From NCBI GenBank assembly GCA_902803355.1, contig CADCPP010000122.1, forward strand, positions 1 to 6,785: a DNA stretch of 6,785 nucleotides. Direction: 5' to 3'. Of the stretch, positions 5,230 to 6,785 are shown in pieces. The DNA comes from an uncultured Lachnospiraceae bacterium. Its GTDB lineage: Bacteria > Bacillota > Clostridia > Lachnospirales > Lachnospiraceae. Below the pieces are notes generated by a model. It was not told the origin of the DNA. It saw only the letters and a program-made list of their open reading frames with translations, and did not search any database. Numbering within the stretch: position 1 is the stretch's first letter; every line of letters starts with the position of its first letter. Position numbers and translations under genes: made by a program.

Positions 5230-5283
5230 AAGCGTATTCGCTCCTTTCAATTTTGGGTCAGCTCCAACGTTCTGTCTAAATAT

Positions 5284-5312
5284 AGTATATCATCGGACAC
5301 TTTAATATTCAA
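5284..5312 (-). promoter_or_regulatory. Promoter of the zinc-ribbon protein gene
   Basis: Read on the minus strand, TTGAAT (5307-5312) and TATACT (5284-5289) are separated by 17 bases in an AT-rich patch. The predicted start is near 5277, about 48 bases before ATG 5229. The region contrasts with the GC-rich surroundings. Confidence 0.7.
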
Positions 5313-5425
5313 CAAGCGGAATATTCCGAAGTCTGCGTGCGCTTATTCCAAACTCTGTCTGGTTCAGGCCGGAGAAACATCTTTTCTCTCGCTTTCGTCC
5401 GTGAAAGTACTTTACCCGGATGCAG

Positions 5426-5453
5426 TGGACTTTGGCGCCCGCAGTGCTATAAT
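5426..5453 (+). promoter_or_regulatory. Extended -10 promoter of hutU
   Basis: A perfect TATAAT (5448-5453) is preceded by TGC (5445-5447), giving the extended -10 form TGnTATAAT. TGGACT (5426-5431), 16 bases upstream, is a fair -35 box. The predicted start is near 5460, leaving a leader of about 85 bases. No clear operator dyad overlaps the boxes, so any histidine or urocanate control is not visible here. Confidence 0.7.
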
Positions 5454-5493
5454 TTCCCATAGAAAGGGCTCTGCGCCCATGCACGTTTTTACC

Positions 5494-5525
5494 GGTCTGC
5501 CGCAGGCCATTTTGCCTGCAGGGCC
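5494..5525 (+). promoter_or_regulatory. hutU: Hairpin in the hutU leader just before the ribosome binding site
   Basis: GCAGGC (5502-5507) pairs with GCCTGC (5514-5519) around CATTTT, and GGTC (5494-5497) can pair with GGCC (5522-5525) further out. The base of the structure lies 8 bases before AAGGAGG (5533-5539). It could affect translation or mRNA stability; no known riboswitch class is recognised. Confidence 0.4.
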
Positions 5526-5545
5526 TTATCCCAAGGAGGAAAATG

Positions 5546-6785
5546 ATGGAACCCGTTCTTACCATGCATCTTGATGATGTCCTGCCGGAATATCCGGCTA
5601 TGGACCCGAAATATCGCCGTGCTCCGAAGCGCGAATCTCATCTTTCTGATGCTGACCGTAAGCTTGCCATCCGCAACGCCCTGCGCTACATCCCGAAGCA
5701 GTTCCACGCGCAGATGGCGGAGGAATTTGCCCGCGAGCTGGATGAGCGCGGCCGCATCTACGGCTACCGCTTCCGCCCGGAAGGGAAGCTCTGGGGCAAG
5801 CCCATCGACGAATACAAGGGCGCCTGCATCGAGGGCAAAGCCATTCAGGTCATGATCGACAACAACCTGGACTTTGATGTGGCGCTCTATCCTTACGAGC
5901 TCACCACTTACGGCGAAACCGGCCAGGTGTGCCAGAACTGGATGCAGTACCGCCTCATCAAGAAATATCTGGAGGTGCTGACGGACGAACAGACCCTCGT
6001 GGTCATGAGCGGCCATCCGCTCGGGCTCTTCAGGTCCCACAAGCTGGCGCCGCGTGTGATCATCACGAACGGCCTGATGATCGGCAATTTTGATGATCAG
6101 GAAAACTTCAACCGGGCGGCTGCCCTCGGCGTTGCAAACTACGGCCAGATGACGGCCGGCGGCTGGATGTACATCGGGCCGCAGGGCATCGTGCACGGGA
6201 CCTTTAACACCCTCTTAAACGCCGGACGGCTGAAGCTCGGCATCCCGACCGACGGGAACCTCGCCGGACGCCTCTTTGTCTCAGCCGGACTCGGCGGCAT
6301 GAGCGGCGCCCAGGGCAAGGCGGCGGAGATCGCCGGCGCGGCCGCCATCATCGCGGAGGTGGATGAGAGTCGCATCAATACCCGTCTGGAACAGGGCTGG
6401 GTCTCTCACAAGACAGACAGTCTGGAAGAAGCGGCAGCGATCGCCCTTTCCCATCAGAAGGACGGCAAGCCCTGCGCAGTCGCGTACCTTGGCAATATCG
6501 TTGACCTGCTGGAATACCTCTACCAGAACAATGTACACGTGGACCTGATGAGCGATCAGACCTCCTGCCACGTGCCGTATGACGGCGGCTACTGCCCGCA
6601 GGGCCTTTCCTTTGCCGAGCGCACCCGCATGCTGGCAGAGGATCCGGAAGCCTTCCGCAACCTCGTGGACATTTCCCTGCGCCGCCATTACACCATGATC
6701 TGCCGCTTCCACGAGCGCGGCACTTACTTCTTCGACTATGGCAACAGCTTCCTCAAGGCCGTGTACGATGCCGGCGTGAAGGAGG
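5546..6785 (+). CDS. hutU: Urocanate hydratase (urocanase), N-terminal 413 residues; gene continues beyond the window
   Basis: Urocanase converts urocanate to 4-imidazolone-5-propionate, the second step of histidine degradation, using tightly bound NAD+ as an electrophile. The reading frame stays open to the right edge. Hallmark blocks are SGHPLGLFRSHKLAPRV (155-171), YGQMTAGGWMYIGPQGIVHG (199-218), AGLGGMSGAQGKA (247-259), SDQTSCH (336-342) and FDYGN (396-400), all of which align in order with Pseudomonas and Bacillus urocanases. About 75 residues precede the usual start of the homology, as in the longer urocanases of about 670 residues found in anaerobes. The catalytic-cysteine signature near the C-terminus is beyond the window. 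ATG 5546 lies 6 bases after AAGGAGG; an adjacent in-frame ATG at 5543 is only 3 bases away and less likely. Other hut genes would be expected downstream but are not in view. Confidence 0.96.
   Translation, partial: MEPVLTMHLDDVLPEYPAMDPKYRRAPKRESHLSDADRKLAIRNALRYIPKQFHAQMAEEFARELDERGRIYGYRFRPEGKLWGKPIDEYKGACIEGKAIQVMIDNNLDFDVALYPYELTTYGETGQVCQNWMQYRLIKKYLEVLTDEQTLVVMSGHPLGLFRSHKLAPRVIITNGLMIGNFDDQENFNRAAALGVANYGQMTAGGWMYIGPQGIVHGTFNTLLNAGRLKLGIPTDGNLAGRLFVSAGLGGMSGAQGKAAEIAGAAAIIAEVDESRINTRLEQGWVSHKTDSLEEAAAIALSHQKDGKPCAVAYLGNIVDLLEYLYQNNVHVDLMSDQTSCHVPYDGGYCPQGLSFAERTRMLAEDPEAFRNLVDISLRRHYTMICRFHERGTYFFDYGNSFLKAVYDAGVKE

Noticed and set aside
5302..5542. Possible short gene in the region between the zinc-ribbon gene and hutU
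   Set aside because: Short frames exist on both strands but overlap the two promoters and have no ribosome binding site; the region is better explained as divergent regulatory DNA.
5489..6196. Minus-strand frame opposite hutU
   Set aside because: The plus strand encodes conserved urocanase blocks without interruption, so the antisense frame is a shadow.

Overview
The window reads as GC-rich chromosomal DNA of a Bacillota (Firmicutes) bacterium. Support comes from a MecA-family adaptor gene, strong AGGAGG-type ribosome binding sites, consensus sigma-A-like promoters, intrinsic terminators, a large-permease type of ABC transporter, and tRNA genes without an encoded CCA. A host-associated clostridial or erysipelotrichial lineage is a reasonable guess, but the sequence does not fix the genus.

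Left part (1-3492). The 3' end of an FtsX/MacB-type ABC transporter permease runs in from the left edge and is followed by a hairpin and an intrinsic terminator. A near-consensus promoter then drives a two-gene operon. It contains a 398-residue protein of the coenzyme F420-0:L-glutamate ligase (CofE) family and, 9 bases later, a MocR-like (type Ic) aspartate aminotransferase. A hairpin without a T-tract follows and may allow read-through into the next gene.

Middle (3511-4754). A mecA-like gene ends in a good terminator. Immediately after it, a consensus promoter (TTGACA, 17 bases, TAAAAT) starts a two-tRNA unit: a CAU-anticodon tRNA (identity bases favour Ile2 over Met) and tRNA-Leu(UAA). tRNA-Leu ends on a 44-base palindrome. 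Beyond that lies the most unusual part of the window: three tandem 60-base units. Each carries a GNRA-capped hairpin and ends with a copy of the 3' end of the neighbouring tRNA-Leu. The third unit has a compensatory base-pair change in the hairpin, and the array ends in a terminator-like stem with a T-run. The arrangement recalls the tRNA-3'-end repeats (rtT) behind tyrT in Escherichia coli.

Right part (4759-6785). A small gene on the minus strand encodes a protein with two CxxC...CxxC zinc-ribbon-like modules and no known function. It is divergent from hutU (urocanate hydratase, histidine degradation), which runs off the right edge. Each of these two genes has its own recognisable promoter in the 313-base region between them.
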